From: JANQEU01 sp965601455
Lineage (GTDB): Bacteria > Bacteroidota > Bacteroidia > Cytophagales > Cyclobacteriaceae
Length of the DNA stretch: 64,000 bases
Direction of reading: 5' to 3'
Assembly (NCBI GenBank): GCA_965601455.1
Contig: OZ271831.1
Coordinates: 2,294,001-2,358,000 of the forward strand
The notes beneath the pieces were generated by a model. That model searched no databases. It was not told the DNA's origin and was given only the letters and a program-made list of their open reading frames with translations. Shown in pieces: positions 1 to 9,292 of the stretch (within the stretch, counting starts at the first letter, position 1; each line of letters opens with the position of its first letter). The position numbers and the translations under genes were made by a program.

Positions 1-2
1 GA

Positions 3-1721
3 GAATTGAATACCCATATTGATTTTGACGCCTTAATTGCGATAAGTACTCCCGGATCCGGTGAGGGGAAATTGAGTGGATATACTTATGTATCATCGGA
101 TGCTTTTAATCTGCCAGATTCAATTCACCTTCGAAAATTGCCTGCTATTCATACCACTCAGGGCGTAGTTAATGAGGCGGAGCCGGTAATTAATGGTCAT
201 CTACTTCTTCTGCTCTCAATAGTAGTCGGTGTAATTCTTTTGATCACCATAACCAATTACATAAACAGTACCATCATCCATTTCGTTGACCGATGCAAGG
301 ATGTGGGAATTCGAAAGTTATTAGGTGCCAGACTCACCAGCTTAAGCACCAGGTTAGTGATCGAACTACTCTCAGTCAATATAATTGCAATGGTATTGGG
401 GTTGGCACTATTCCTGATTTGCGCCCGCTATGTTCACCAATTCAATCTAATAACCTACCCACCGCTGGAACACATACAATGGTCCAAATTGACAATAATA
501 GCTTGCACAACAATTGTAATTAACACCTTATTGTCATCTGTTTATCCTGTCATTTTTCTTAATAGAATAGAGATCATTTCGGCACTAAAAGGAGCGGGTA
601 GTCTGTTTAGAACGAAGACATTTGGGAATGCCGGAAATGTGGTTAGAAGCTTATTGATCTTTCAAATAATCGCATCCCTGTGCTTTCTTTCAGCCTCCCA
701 GATTATCTATCGACAATTACCCTTCATCAATACTGAGCCTAAAGGGGAGGTCCCTATTACTGGAGTTTTTCCAGGATCATCTGGGGCTACTGAGCGGTTT
801 GCTCAGACAGCGGTGGGCTTTCTGGAAGAAATGGTCGATTATGGCACCATAATCAGTTATTCGTTCTCAAATATGTACAAAGGTCATGTTAAAAGTGAAC
901 AAAAAATACTGCTTGAGGACAGTACTTATGCCTATTTGACCGTAGTGGATCCCAAACATCTATCAAATTCAGAGGAACTCATAACCGGTGAATTTTTCAA
1001 TCCAGATTTTGGACGAAATGCTGGAAAGGTAATTTTGGATTCTTCTATTGCTAATTCACAGTTTGGATTCAATGACAGTACAAGAATTTGGACAAGAGAA
1101 CGCAATAAGTATGAAACCATTGGAATTGTGAAGGGGGAAGAAAGTGATTTTTCCAGAGTATATGTCTCTGGTTTTCGTTACCTCACATATGTTGACCTGG
1201 TACTAAATTATGAGGGACGAGGTGGTGAGAGATTTGACCAGTTCCTTGAAAAAACGGAATACATTATTTCAACCAGATTCCCTTTCTTCTTCTTGATGAG
1301 GAAAGAACAAAAGGATACCAGGCGTGCTGAAGAAGACGTGTTGGCCCTCTTCTTGTTTTTCGGAGTTGTATCCGTGCTAGTAGTAGTTATTGGGCTATTT
1401 GGTTTATCCTATTTCATTACCCGAAAGAAGAGTCGCGAAGTAGGTATACGAAAAATCCACGGTGCCAGTCCAGTACAAATCCTCATAAAACTGTTAACTG
1501 ATTTTATGAGGTTAATTGCGGTTGGAGGTTTGCTCGCCGCTCCAATCATTTACTATGGGGGTAACTACTGGTTGGAAAATTATGCCTATCGAATCAATCT
1601 GGATCTGACGGTTTTCATTTTACCAGTGTTCGTTATTTCATTTATCTCGCTCATAAGTGTGCTGGATAAGAGCTGGAAAGCAGCAACTTTAAATCCTATC
1701 GAAATCCTAGACGATAAATAG
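3..1721 (+). CDS. MacB/FtsX-type ABC transporter permease, 5' end cut by window
   Basis: The reading frame is already open at the window edge, so the true start lies upstream; only the last ~570 residues are visible. Two FtsX-type blocks can be seen: a hydrophobic helix followed by DVGIRKLLGA near visible residue 100, and a second helix followed by SREVGIRKIHGA near residue 480. Between them lies a soluble region expected to sit in the periplasm. This pattern matches MacB-family permeases, which work with a separate ATPase in peptide or lipid export or in antimicrobial-peptide response. No ATPase gene is visible next to it. It is followed by a convergent lipoprotein gene. The family call is sure; the substrate is unknown. 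Confidence 0.85.
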   Translation, partial: ELNTHIDFDALIAISTPGSGEGKLSGYTYVSSDAFNLPDSIHLRKLPAIHTTQGVVNEAEPVINGHLLLLLSIVVGVILLITITNYINSTIIHFVDRCKDVGIRKLLGARLTSLSTRLVIELLSVNIIAMVLGLALFLICARYVHQFNLITYPPLEHIQWSKLTIIACTTIVINTLLSSVYPVIFLNRIEIISALKGAGSLFRTKTFGNAGNVVRSLLIFQIIASLCFLSASQIIYRQLPFINTEPKGEVPITGVFPGSSGATERFAQTAVGFLEEMVDYGTIISYSFSNMYKGHVKSEQKILLEDSTYAYLTVVDPKHLSNSEELITGEFFNPDFGRNAGKVILDSSIANSQFGFNDSTRIWTRERNKYETIGIVKGEESDFSRVYVSGFRYLTYVDLVLNYEGRGGERFDQFLEKTEYIISTRFPFFFLMRKEQKDTRRAEEDVLALFLFFGVVSVLVVVIGLFGLSYFITRKKSREVGIRKIHGASPVQILIKLLTDFMRLIAVGGLLAAPIIYYGGNYWLENYAYRINLDLTVFILPVFVISFISLISVLDKSWKAATLNPIEILDDK

Positions 1722-1767
1722 TTTCTAGTAACTCTTTCTAATGCAGATAAAAACATGAATAATGGGA

Positions 1768-2958
1768 CTACCTGGTACCAAACAATAGGAAGTCCTGGGA
1801 ACCTCGATTACTAAGAAAGAGATCTTTAATGTTATCTCCATTAAAATCAACAAAATCAATATCAAAACCCCTCCCAACGATATTTTTCGGAAGCATAGTA
1901 CCTGTGACGTCAGTGAACTTCCCGCTGCCATCATTGAGATAAACACTAAAAGGAGTGTCTCCACCAAATCGATCTCCGTTGGTATTTCCAGTCATGATGT
2001 CTGCATCTCCATCATCATCGATATCCAAAAAGGCAACTCCAAAACAGCGATTATCGTCAGCAGGTAGATGTGTATCAGTAATGTCAGTGAAAAACCCTTT
2101 GCCATCATTCAGCAGTAACCGGTTCTGTCTTACCGCATTCTCTACAAAAGCCTGAACGTTTCCATATAATAAATCCAGATCCCCATCACCATCGATGTCT
2201 GCAACGTCAACCTCCCGTGTTTCTTCAGGCGAATTACGATAGGGGATGCGTTCGCTAGATTGGTCCTCAAAAAAACCATTTCCAATATTGATTAGTATTC
2301 GATTGGAATCTTCATTCCCTACTAGCAGATCCTGATCTCCATCATTATCAATATCCCCAAGTGTAAGGTCCTGGGTAACGTCAATGAATGTACCTATTCG
2401 CTGAGCAGTCTCATCCTGAAAGTTTCCGATACCATCGTTGATTAGGATGTTGTTCTGGCCATTGTTACCGATAAGAACATCAGGAGAACCATCTTCGTTT
2501 ATATCAAAAACAACTACGGAGTTAGAAGTACCAGTTACCGGTATTCTATCTCCAGCATCGGAAAATGTCCCATCACCATTGTTTAAATACAATTCGTTGA
2601 CCTTGTCGTCTTCACTAACCACGATAATGTCTGGATCTCCATCTGAATCGAAATCGGCAATACCTATATCTTCACTATCATGATCCACCTGTGGAATCCG
2701 GATGCTGCTTTCGTTGGTGAATTCTCCCGTCCCATCGTTAATGAGTAAGATATTTGGCTTGTGTTCATTAGCAATCAGAATATCCATATCACCGTCCTGG
2801 TCCAGGTCGGCTATTCCCGCGTCCATCGATAGCCTTTGCAGATCCTCATATGGCAGATGAGTGGTGGTTACGTCAATGAATGGGAAACTGGCTTTTTCTT
2901 GACTTTGACAGCTGAATGAGATGATAATCAGCAAGGATATTTGGAGAATAGTTCTCAT
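1768..2958 (-). CDS. FG-GAP/VCBS-repeat lipoprotein
   Basis: This is a 396-residue secreted protein. The N-terminus is a lipoprotein signal with the lipobox ending ISFSC, so Cys17 is probably lipidated and the protein membrane-anchored. The rest is a run of about seven repeats with the calcium-binding loop DxDxDGxxD (for example DLDQDGDMD, DIDNDGDQD, DFNGDNIKD) followed by short strands ending in LLINDG or similar. These are the hallmarks of FG-GAP/VCBS beta-propellers, which in Bacteroidota are surface or periplasmic proteins, often of unknown ligand. It reads convergently with the upstream permease and divergently from the BNR-repeat gene. The fold is well supported, the ligand is not known. 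Confidence 0.85.
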   Translation of the reverse strand: MRTILQISLLIIISFSCQSQEKASFPFIDVTTTHLPYEDLQRLSMDAGIADLDQDGDMDILIANEHKPNILLINDGTGEFTNESSIRIPQVDHDSEDIGIADFDSDGDPDIIVVSEDDKVNELYLNNGDGTFSDAGDRIPVTGTSNSVVVFDINEDGSPDVLIGNNGQNNILINDGIGNFQDETAQRIGTFIDVTQDLTLGDIDNDGDQDLLVGNEDSNRILINIGNGFFEDQSSERIPYRNSPEETREVDVADIDGDGDLDLLYGNVQAFVENAVRQNRLLLNDGKGFFTDITDTHLPADDNRCFGVAFLDIDDDGDADIMTGNTNGDRFGGDTPFSVYLNDGSGKFTDVTGTMLPKNIVGRGFDIDFVDFNGDNIKDLFLSNRGSQDFLLFGTR

Positions 2959-3204
2959 CTTCTATAGGGTTATTCGAAGCTAACTTAAGTCATAAGAAAC
3001 CGATCAGTAACTGAATTTACATACATGGTAAGGTAAGTTCCTTCTAGTCGTGAAGTGTACGTTGATCGCAAAATCCTGGTCAAAACCCCAAACACTTAAT
3101 ATCAACAAGCAGCCGGTAACATAAGGATATCGATTCAGGTATAAATTGAATGTCATTTTTAACTCGCTCTACTATAAATTGTTACTACAAGAAACCCCAA
3201 ACCT

Positions 3205-6200
3205 ATGAGTCGATTATACACTTTATTCCTGGTTATAACTTTTGGCAGTTTTGTCCGAACCGCTCAATCTCAACCTGCCAAACCGGTAATTGATCCTTCC
3301 TTTTACTCCAATATGGAATGGAGAAATATTGGCCCGGACAGAGGTGGTCGATCATTAGGATGTGCCGGAAGTCCCGGACGTGAAAATGAATACTATTTTG
3401 GAGCAACGGGAGGTGGTCTGTGGAAAACTGTAGATGGTGGCAATGAATGGTTCCCCGTTACTGATGGCCAGATATCTTCATCGTCAATAGGTGCAGTTGC
3501 CGTAGCCGAAACCAATCCTGATGTGGTTTACATAGGAGGAGGTGAAACTCAGCTTAGAGGAAGTATCACTCAGGGAGATGGTGTTTATAAGTCGAAGGAT
3601 GGCGGAAAAACATGGAGACACCTGGGGTTGAAAGAGACACAGGCTATCTCGCGAATAAGAGTTCATCCAACCAATCCAGATATTGTTTACGTGGCAGCAT
3701 TAGGTCATCCGTATGGAGACAACGAGGAGAGAGGGGTATTTAAATCTGCAGATGGCGGAAATACATGGAAAAAAATCCTATATGAAAGCCCCAAAGCGGG
3801 AGCGGCTGACCTGATTATAGATCGAAGAAATCCGGAGATTTTGTATGCTACAACGTGGCAGGTATATCGCAAAGCCTGGAAGATGTGGGGTGGTGGTCCT
3901 TATTGTAAACTATGGAAGTCCGAAAATGGAGGAGAAACCTGGGTCGATTTGACAGGTAACCCTGGAATGCCCGACAGCCCCATAGGTAAAATTGGTGTGA
4001 CCGTATCACCGGCAAATCCTGATCGGGTCTGGGCCGTGGTGGAAGCAAATGAAGGCGGTGTGTTTCGATCGGATGATGGAGGCTGGACTTGGACAAAAAC
4101 CAATGAGGAACGCAAACTAAGACAAAGAGCGTTTTATTACTCACGCATATATGCTGATCCACTGGATCCTGAGACAGTCTATTGCCTTAATGTTGATTTC
4201 TGGAAATCTACCGATGGGGGTAAGACCTTTGATATTGAGCTTCAGCCACCCCACGGTGACTTCCATGACTTGTGGATAGATCCAAACAACCCTGATCGAA
4301 TGATCAATTCCAACGATGGTGGTGGTACAGTAAGTGTAAACGGTGGAAAGACCTGGACACCACTAGACTTTCCTACGACGCAATTTTATCATGTGATGAC
4401 AACCAGTGATGTTCCATACCATGTTGCGGGTGCCCAACAAGATAACAGCACATTGGCCATGCCTAGCGATGGATGGAGGCACATGCAAGCTCGTGGCTTC
4501 GATACCTGGCATTATGCCGTAGGAGGGGGAGAAAGTGGTTGGATTACCCAGAGCCCAACTGATCCCGATGTGTTCTATGCTGGAAGCCAGGGAGCTCTAC
4601 TGACCAGGTACAATCGAAGCACAGGACAAATCAGAGATATTCAGGTATATCCAAGATTCTTTTCAGGAGAACCCGCCAATTCACTTCCTGAACGTTGGCA
4701 ATGGACCTTCCCAATTATGTTTTCTCCTTTAAATCCTTCTATCATGTACACTTGCTCTCAGCATGTATGGAAAACAACCAACGATGGTCAGACTTGGGAG
4801 AAAATAAGTCCCGATCTTACCTATGCAGATCCTGAAACACTGGGCAAAACAGGGGGAATTATCACAATGGATATGAATGGCCCTGAAATCTATGCCACGG
4901 TTTTTGCCCTTGCCCCGTCAAACCACGATGTGAACACCATATGGGCTGGCTCCGATGATGGTAAGATCCATATTACAACAGATGGAGGGAAAAAGTGGAA
5001 AGACATTACCCCGGCAGACCTTCCTAAATATTCTAGGGTGAGTATTATCGAGGAATCTATTCATAACCCGGGTACACTATATGTTGCCGCGAACCGGTAC
5101 CAGGTAGACGATCGTCAGCCTTATGTATTTCGTACTACCGACTACGGTAAAACATGGACTAAAATTACTAGCGGTATAGCAGATGGACACTTTGCCAGGG
5201 CCGTTCGAGAAGATCATAAAAAACCAGGATTACTCTTTTTAGCCACAGAACACGGAGCGTATGTTTCATTTAATTCCGGAGATCAATGGCAGACTTTGCA
5301 GATGAATTTGCCGGATACTCCGATTCGTGATTTGGTTGTCAAAAACGATGATGTAGTACTTGGAACCCACGGTCGAGGCTTTTGGATACTCGATGACATC
5401 AATCCTCTTCGATCAGTTAGTGAGGATATGTTGGAAGAAAACGCGGTATTATTTCAACCAACAGATCCTATTCGTGGCATTTATGATCTAAAAGTGCAGT
5501 ATTACCTTAAAGAACAGATGGATTCTGTGAAGATTGAAATACTCGATGCCAATGATAATGTGATCAATACATTTGTTGGTGATCAGACGGAATACAAACC
5601 GGATCCGAATCTTCCCTGGTGGAGAAGAGGTGGTTCAACGGAACCGACTGTGGCAAAAGGTGTAAATGAATTTTCCTGGGACCTGAGATATCCTGGAGCT
5701 ACGACATTCGATGGAATGATCATCTGGAGTGCCCGACCAGCAAGGGGACCTAAAGCACCCATTGGAACTTATAAAGTGAAGTTGACAGCAGGTTCCTACA
5801 CTCATAACTTCGATTTCGACATTCAAATGGATCCGAATTTAAATGGCGTAACAGCAGAGGACCTGCAAGAACAATTTGAACTTTCACAGCAGATCATCGC
5901 AAGTGAAACAGCAGCCAACGAAGCAGTTATAGAAATCAGACAGATAAAAGGTGAAATAATGGAAAATGAACCTAATTCATCTGTAATACAACAATTGATA
6001 GAGATCGAAGAAGCACTCTATCAAACCAAAAATCAAAGTCCACAGGATCCACTGAATTTTCCAATTCGATTGAATAATAGGTTGAGTTCCTTAAGAAGGA
6101 GCGTCGAAACAGGAGAAGCAAAACCAACTGACGGAGCCTATCAGGTCTACAAAGAGTTGTCTGATGAACTTACAGTTTTATTGAATCGCTTGAATGAAGT

Positions 6201-6219
6201 AAAAGCTACTATTGATTAA
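3205..6219 (+). CDS. Large secreted BNR/Asp-box repeat (sortilin-like) protein
   Basis: This 1004-residue protein starts with a cleavable signal peptide (about residues 1-22). It then shows many Asp-box repeats of the form S/T-x-D-G-G-x-T-W (SKDGGKTW, SADGGNTW, SENGGETW, STDGGKTF, TTNDGQTW, TTDYGKTW), spread over residues ~70-700. These build beta-propellers of the sortilin/VPS10 or BNR type. Residues ~745-860 look like an Ig-like or FlgD-like beta domain, and the last ~130 residues are helical. Such proteins are common in Bacteroidota and are often annotated as glycosyl hydrolases without proof of activity. No type IX sorting tail is evident at the C-terminus. A perfect 14-bp inverted repeat follows the stop codon. 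Confidence 0.85.
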   Translation: MSRLYTLFLVITFGSFVRTAQSQPAKPVIDPSFYSNMEWRNIGPDRGGRSLGCAGSPGRENEYYFGATGGGLWKTVDGGNEWFPVTDGQISSSSIGAVAVAETNPDVVYIGGGETQLRGSITQGDGVYKSKDGGKTWRHLGLKETQAISRIRVHPTNPDIVYVAALGHPYGDNEERGVFKSADGGNTWKKILYESPKAGAADLIIDRRNPEILYATTWQVYRKAWKMWGGGPYCKLWKSENGGETWVDLTGNPGMPDSPIGKIGVTVSPANPDRVWAVVEANEGGVFRSDDGGWTWTKTNEERKLRQRAFYYSRIYADPLDPETVYCLNVDFWKSTDGGKTFDIELQPPHGDFHDLWIDPNNPDRMINSNDGGGTVSVNGGKTWTPLDFPTTQFYHVMTTSDVPYHVAGAQQDNSTLAMPSDGWRHMQARGFDTWHYAVGGGESGWITQSPTDPDVFYAGSQGALLTRYNRSTGQIRDIQVYPRFFSGEPANSLPERWQWTFPIMFSPLNPSIMYTCSQHVWKTTNDGQTWEKISPDLTYADPETLGKTGGIITMDMNGPEIYATVFALAPSNHDVNTIWAGSDDGKIHITTDGGKKWKDITPADLPKYSRVSIIEESIHNPGTLYVAANRYQVDDRQPYVFRTTDYGKTWTKITSGIADGHFARAVREDHKKPGLLFLATEHGAYVSFNSGDQWQTLQMNLPDTPIRDLVVKNDDVVLGTHGRGFWILDDINPLRSVSEDMLEENAVLFQPTDPIRGIYDLKVQYYLKEQMDSVKIEILDANDNVINTFVGDQTEYKPDPNLPWWRRGGSTEPTVAKGVNEFSWDLRYPGATTFDGMIIWSARPARGPKAPIGTYKVKLTAGSYTHNFDFDIQMDPNLNGVTAEDLQEQFELSQQIIASETAANEAVIEIRQIKGEIMENEPNSSVIQQLIEIEEALYQTKNQSPQDPLNFPIRLNNRLSSLRRSVETGEAKPTDGAYQVYKELSDELTVLLNRLNEVKATID

Positions 6220-6229
6220 GCCCCATAGT

Positions 6230-6271
6230 TATAAATTAATTAAATAAATATGCATGCTTAATTAATTTATA
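6230..6271. terminator. Perfect 14-bp inverted repeat between convergent genes
   Basis: Arms at 6230-6243 and 6258-6271 are exact reverse complements (14 bp each) around a 14-nt spacer. The element lies in the 74-bp gap between two convergent genes, where a bidirectional transcription terminator is expected. The stem is almost entirely A/T, which is weak for an intrinsic terminator, so a protein-binding site is also possible. Confidence 0.45.
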
Positions 6272-6293
6272 GTCAGGTATTTATACAGTTTAT

Positions 6294-8003
6294 TCAGTAA
6301 CCTAATGTATAAGCATCCGGTCGCCTGGGATCGGAACTACCATACAACCGCCCGTCCTTGATCAGGATAGATTGAGTACTTCCCATGACGGTTCGTTCCT
6401 GTAACTGGTAACCTTTAGATTCCAGAATCGAACGAGTATCATTGTTTAAAGCCTCTTCGATAAAAAGTACATCCGGCTGCCATTGATGATGAATACGCGT
6501 AGTGTGAGTAGCTTCAGCGACGTTCATTTCGTGTTCTAAGGTGTTTAGAATAACCTGGAGCACGGTGGTTATTATTCGACTACCACCCGGGCTGCCTGTG
6601 ACTAAATAGGGCGTATCACCTTCAAACACCATGGTAGGTGTCATGGCACTGAGCATTCGCTTTTCAGGTTCCACTTTATTGGCTTCTCCCTCGATCAGGC
6701 CAAAAGCATTGGGCTCTCCGAGTTTATGTAAAAAATCAGCCATTTCATTGTTAAGCAAAATGCCAGTTCCCTCCGCGACGATACCCGTCCCAAAGCTAAA
6801 GTTTAGTGTATAGGTGTTACTAACAGCATTTCCATCTTTATCCACCACCGAAAAGTGAGTTGTTTCCTCACTTTCGTAATCCATTGGATTTCCGGGGGCA
6901 ATTTCACTTGAAGGAGTAGCTTCATTTTCATTGATACTACTTCTTAGAAACTCGGCGTACCCTTTATCGATCAATTCTTCTGTAGGAACATCATAGAAAT
7001 CCGGATCTCCAAGGTGTTTGCTTCGGTCAGCATAAGCCAGTTTCATTGACTCCGTCATCAGGTGAATAGTTTGAGCTGAATTGGCGCCAAGCTCCTTCAA
7101 ATCGTAGGATTCCAGAATGTTAAGCATTTGAATCAGATGAACTCCTCCAGAACTGGGAGGGGGCATCGAAGCAATTTGGTAATTCTTGAACGTACCCCAA
7201 ACCGGTTCAACCTCTGCCGCTGAATAGTTCATTAAGTCTTCCTTAGAAACTAACCCGTCATTAGCGCTCATGTCCGCCACAATTTTATCTGCAATTGCTC
7301 CTTCATAGAAAGCCGAAGGTCCGTCTTTTGCGATTTGCTCCAAACTCCAAGCAAGATCGTTTTGTACCAATACCTCCCCAGCTTTATATAACGACCCATC
7401 TGGCTTATAGAAAATTTGAGATGATGACTCCCAGTTTTTCATGGTGTTTTGATATACCTCAAGAACCCTTGCCAGATCATAGGTAATTGGAAAACCTTCT
7501 TTGGCCAGCTTAATTGCCGGCTGCAGAACTTCAGCTATCGACATTGTGCCATATTTTTCCAGTGCCAAAGCCAAGCCAGCTACGGTGCCAGGCACACCTA
7601 CCGTTTGATGATGATATCGGGATCGAATCTTATCCACATCTCCATTTTCATCCAAATACATGTCAGGGGTTGCCTGTATTGGTGCTTTTTCTCGGTAATT
7701 GATGGCCTTGGTTTGATTAGTCTCAGCGTCATAGACTATCATAAAACCTCCTCCGCCAATATTGCCAGCCCTGGGAAGCACCACTGCCAGGGTGAATCCC
7801 ACAGCTATGGCAGCATCAACTGCATTTCCACCTTGTTTAAGAATATCTACACCTGCCTGAGTGGCCAACGGATGTTGGGAAGCTACCATTCCATTTTCGG
7901 CAATAACCGGATGATGGACGGACCGTGCGGAGAATATCGCTTCCTGGTTGAAACCCGGAAGTGACAGAATTAAGAGGAATGCAAAAACGAGAAATTTCTT
8001 CAT
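6294..8003 (-). CDS. ggt: Gamma-glutamyltransferase / glutathione hydrolase precursor
   Basis: This is a 569-residue periplasmic Ntn-hydrolase with a signal peptide (residues 1-19). The large-subunit hallmark GGNAVDAAIA near residue 60 and the glycine-rich NIGGGGFMI near residue 80 are present. The self-cleavage site and nucleophile is Thr382 in the ETTHFS motif, matching Thr391 of the E. coli enzyme. The small subunit keeps the LNNEM motif and TGSPGGSRI. The enzyme transfers or hydrolyses the gamma-glutamyl group of glutathione. All key residues I can see are intact and the length is typical. It is transcribed alone, convergent to the BNR gene. Confidence 0.95.
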   Translation of the reverse strand: MKKFLVFAFLLILSLPGFNQEAIFSARSVHHPVIAENGMVASQHPLATQAGVDILKQGGNAVDAAIAVGFTLAVVLPRAGNIGGGGFMIVYDAETNQTKAINYREKAPIQATPDMYLDENGDVDKIRSRYHHQTVGVPGTVAGLALALEKYGTMSIAEVLQPAIKLAKEGFPITYDLARVLEVYQNTMKNWESSSQIFYKPDGSLYKAGEVLVQNDLAWSLEQIAKDGPSAFYEGAIADKIVADMSANDGLVSKEDLMNYSAAEVEPVWGTFKNYQIASMPPPSSGGVHLIQMLNILESYDLKELGANSAQTIHLMTESMKLAYADRSKHLGDPDFYDVPTEELIDKGYAEFLRSSINENEATPSSEIAPGNPMDYESEETTHFSVVDKDGNAVSNTYTLNFSFGTGIVAEGTGILLNNEMADFLHKLGEPNAFGLIEGEANKVEPEKRMLSAMTPTMVFEGDTPYLVTGSPGGSRIITTVLQVILNTLEHEMNVAEATHTTRIHHQWQPDVLFIEEALNNDTRSILESKGYQLQERTVMGSTQSILIKDGRLYGSSDPRRPDAYTLGY

Positions 8004-8108
8004 GTTATCAGATTAGGATTCTTCCACACTAATTTATGAAACTCATTGGAATAGGCTCTGACTACCATTTGAGTCAGTTACCAAATAAGATATCTATGTA
8101 ATGGATGT

Positions 8109-8741
8109 CTATTCCAGCTCTTCATCAATCAGCTCTATTACAACATTAATGTTGACTAAAATATCTTTAAATTCTCCATTTAACGCATTCCGATAAACTT
8201 GAATCTGCTTAATGTCATTGACATAATGTCTTGAGTAGGCCTTATCTGTCAAGATATTTCTACTAACCGGATCAAGGACATCATTATTCTTTACTATGAA
8301 GAGTTGCATCTGAAGAACTTCAACTTTGTCCTGGAACTCGATGGTTGATTGGACTTGCGCAATTAGATTATTGAGTGAGGTAGTTAATTCAATATTGTCA
8401 ATTTCATTGTAAATCTTACTGCTCTTCAATGCCTCGTATGCCCCGAGATTGAATTTTAGATAACTATACCTGAAAAAAGATTCAAACAATTCTGTGCCGT
8501 CAGGGGAAATTCTATTATTAAGTAGATGAATTAAAGTATCTGCAATAACTGATTTATCGTCCATACTTTTAATTAATTCCGCAATAGTGGAGGAGTTTTC
8601 GGTAAGTTCTGATTTAACTGATTTTAGATAATATGTTTTTTGCTTATTCTCCGATAGGGTCTCAGCAATTTCTTGCACTCCAAAGGCGGTTAAAACACCA
8701 ATGACAATCACCAGAAATTCATAAAGTAACTTCTTCGTCAT
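8109..8741 (-). CDS. DUF6090-like membrane-anchored protein
   Basis: This is a 210-residue protein of unknown function. One N-terminal membrane helix (about residues 4-22, LLYEFLVIVIGVLTAFGVQ) is followed by a long, mostly helical extracytoplasmic part beginning with ETLSENKQKTYYLKSVKSEL. This arrangement, including the IGVL.AFG.QE core, resembles the Bacteroidota DUF6090 family as I recall it. The gene stands alone between ggt and the divergent PadR gene. No catalytic motif can be seen and no function is proposed. Confidence 0.6.
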   Translation of the reverse strand: MTKKLLYEFLVIVIGVLTAFGVQEIAETLSENKQKTYYLKSVKSELTENSSTIAELIKSMDDKSVIADTLIHLLNNRISPDGTELFESFFRYSYLKFNLGAYEALKSSKIYNEIDNIELTTSLNNLIAQVQSTIEFQDKVEVLQMQLFIVKNNDVLDPVSRNILTDKAYSRHYVNDIKQIQVYRNALNGEFKDILVNINVVIELIDEELE

Positions 8742-8909
8742 TTATTTGATCATTGGAAATTGGTAAAAGATTAAAACATAAGTTACTCATTTACAGAGTA
8801 ATATGGAAGATAGGATACCAAGTCGAAACGAATAAGCTCTCTTAACTGTAGTGGAGTGTACATCTTTTGAAATGCAGTTTCTGAACACACATGCAACGAA
8901 TCTATAATT

Positions 8910-8930
8910 CTTTGCATCTTAGAGGCAAAG
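8910..8930. promoter_or_regulatory. Short inverted repeat upstream of PadR gene
   Basis: CTTTGC at 8910-8915 and GCAAAG at 8925-8930 form a perfect 6-bp inverted repeat with a 9-bp spacer, ending 23 bp before the PadR start codon. PadR regulators usually repress their own operon from a dyad near the promoter, so this is a candidate operator. The repeat is short and could be chance. Confidence 0.3.
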
Positions 8931-8953
8931 GTGAAACTAATCTCTGATTTACC

Positions 8954-9292
8954 ATGAAAGGAACGCATTTAGGAGAATTTGAGGAACTGGTCCTTCTTAC
9001 TGTTGGCATCCTCTATCAGGACGCTTATGGACTCGCAATAAAAGATGAATTGGAAAGAAAATCTGGTCGAACAGTTATGATCAGCTCAGTGCATAAGGCA
9101 CTGGTTCGACTGGAGGACAAGGGTTTTCTCACCTCTCATATGGGTGGTGCAAAAGAGGAACGAGGGGGACGCGAAAAGCGATTGTATGAGCTAACGCAAT
9201 CAGGAATCAAGGTTCTAAATCAGACCAAAGATCTACGTAACAACATGTGGGACCACGTTCCTAGGATTGTATGGGAGGGAAACGGTCAATGA
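8954..9292 (+). CDS. PadR-family transcriptional regulator
   Basis: This 112-residue winged-helix protein matches the PadR family: GEFEELVLLTVG at residues ~6-18, a recognition segment around SSVHKALVRLEDKGFL and the wing KEERGGREKRLYELT. PadR proteins repress transporters and sense small ligands through direct binding. Its stop codon overlaps the start of the downstream permease by 4 bp (ATGA), so the two are translationally coupled, a standard arrangement for Cytophagales PadR/FtsX pairs. It probably autoregulates this two-gene operon. A similar pair lies at 36778-39701 on the other strand. Confidence 0.9.
   Translation: MKGTHLGEFEELVLLTVGILYQDAYGLAIKDELERKSGRTVMISSVHKALVRLEDKGFLTSHMGGAKEERGGREKRLYELTQSGIKVLNQTKDLRNNMWDHVPRIVWEGNGQ

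Noticed and set aside
7449..7964. 171-codon frame on the plus strand
   Set aside because: It lies antisense within the well-supported ggt gene, has no recognisable domain and is a shadow of its codon usage.
9271..9288. Upstream start for the first PadR-linked permease
   Set aside because: It would extend the overlap with PadR; the ATG at 9289 gives the usual ATGA coupling seen also at 39366-39369.
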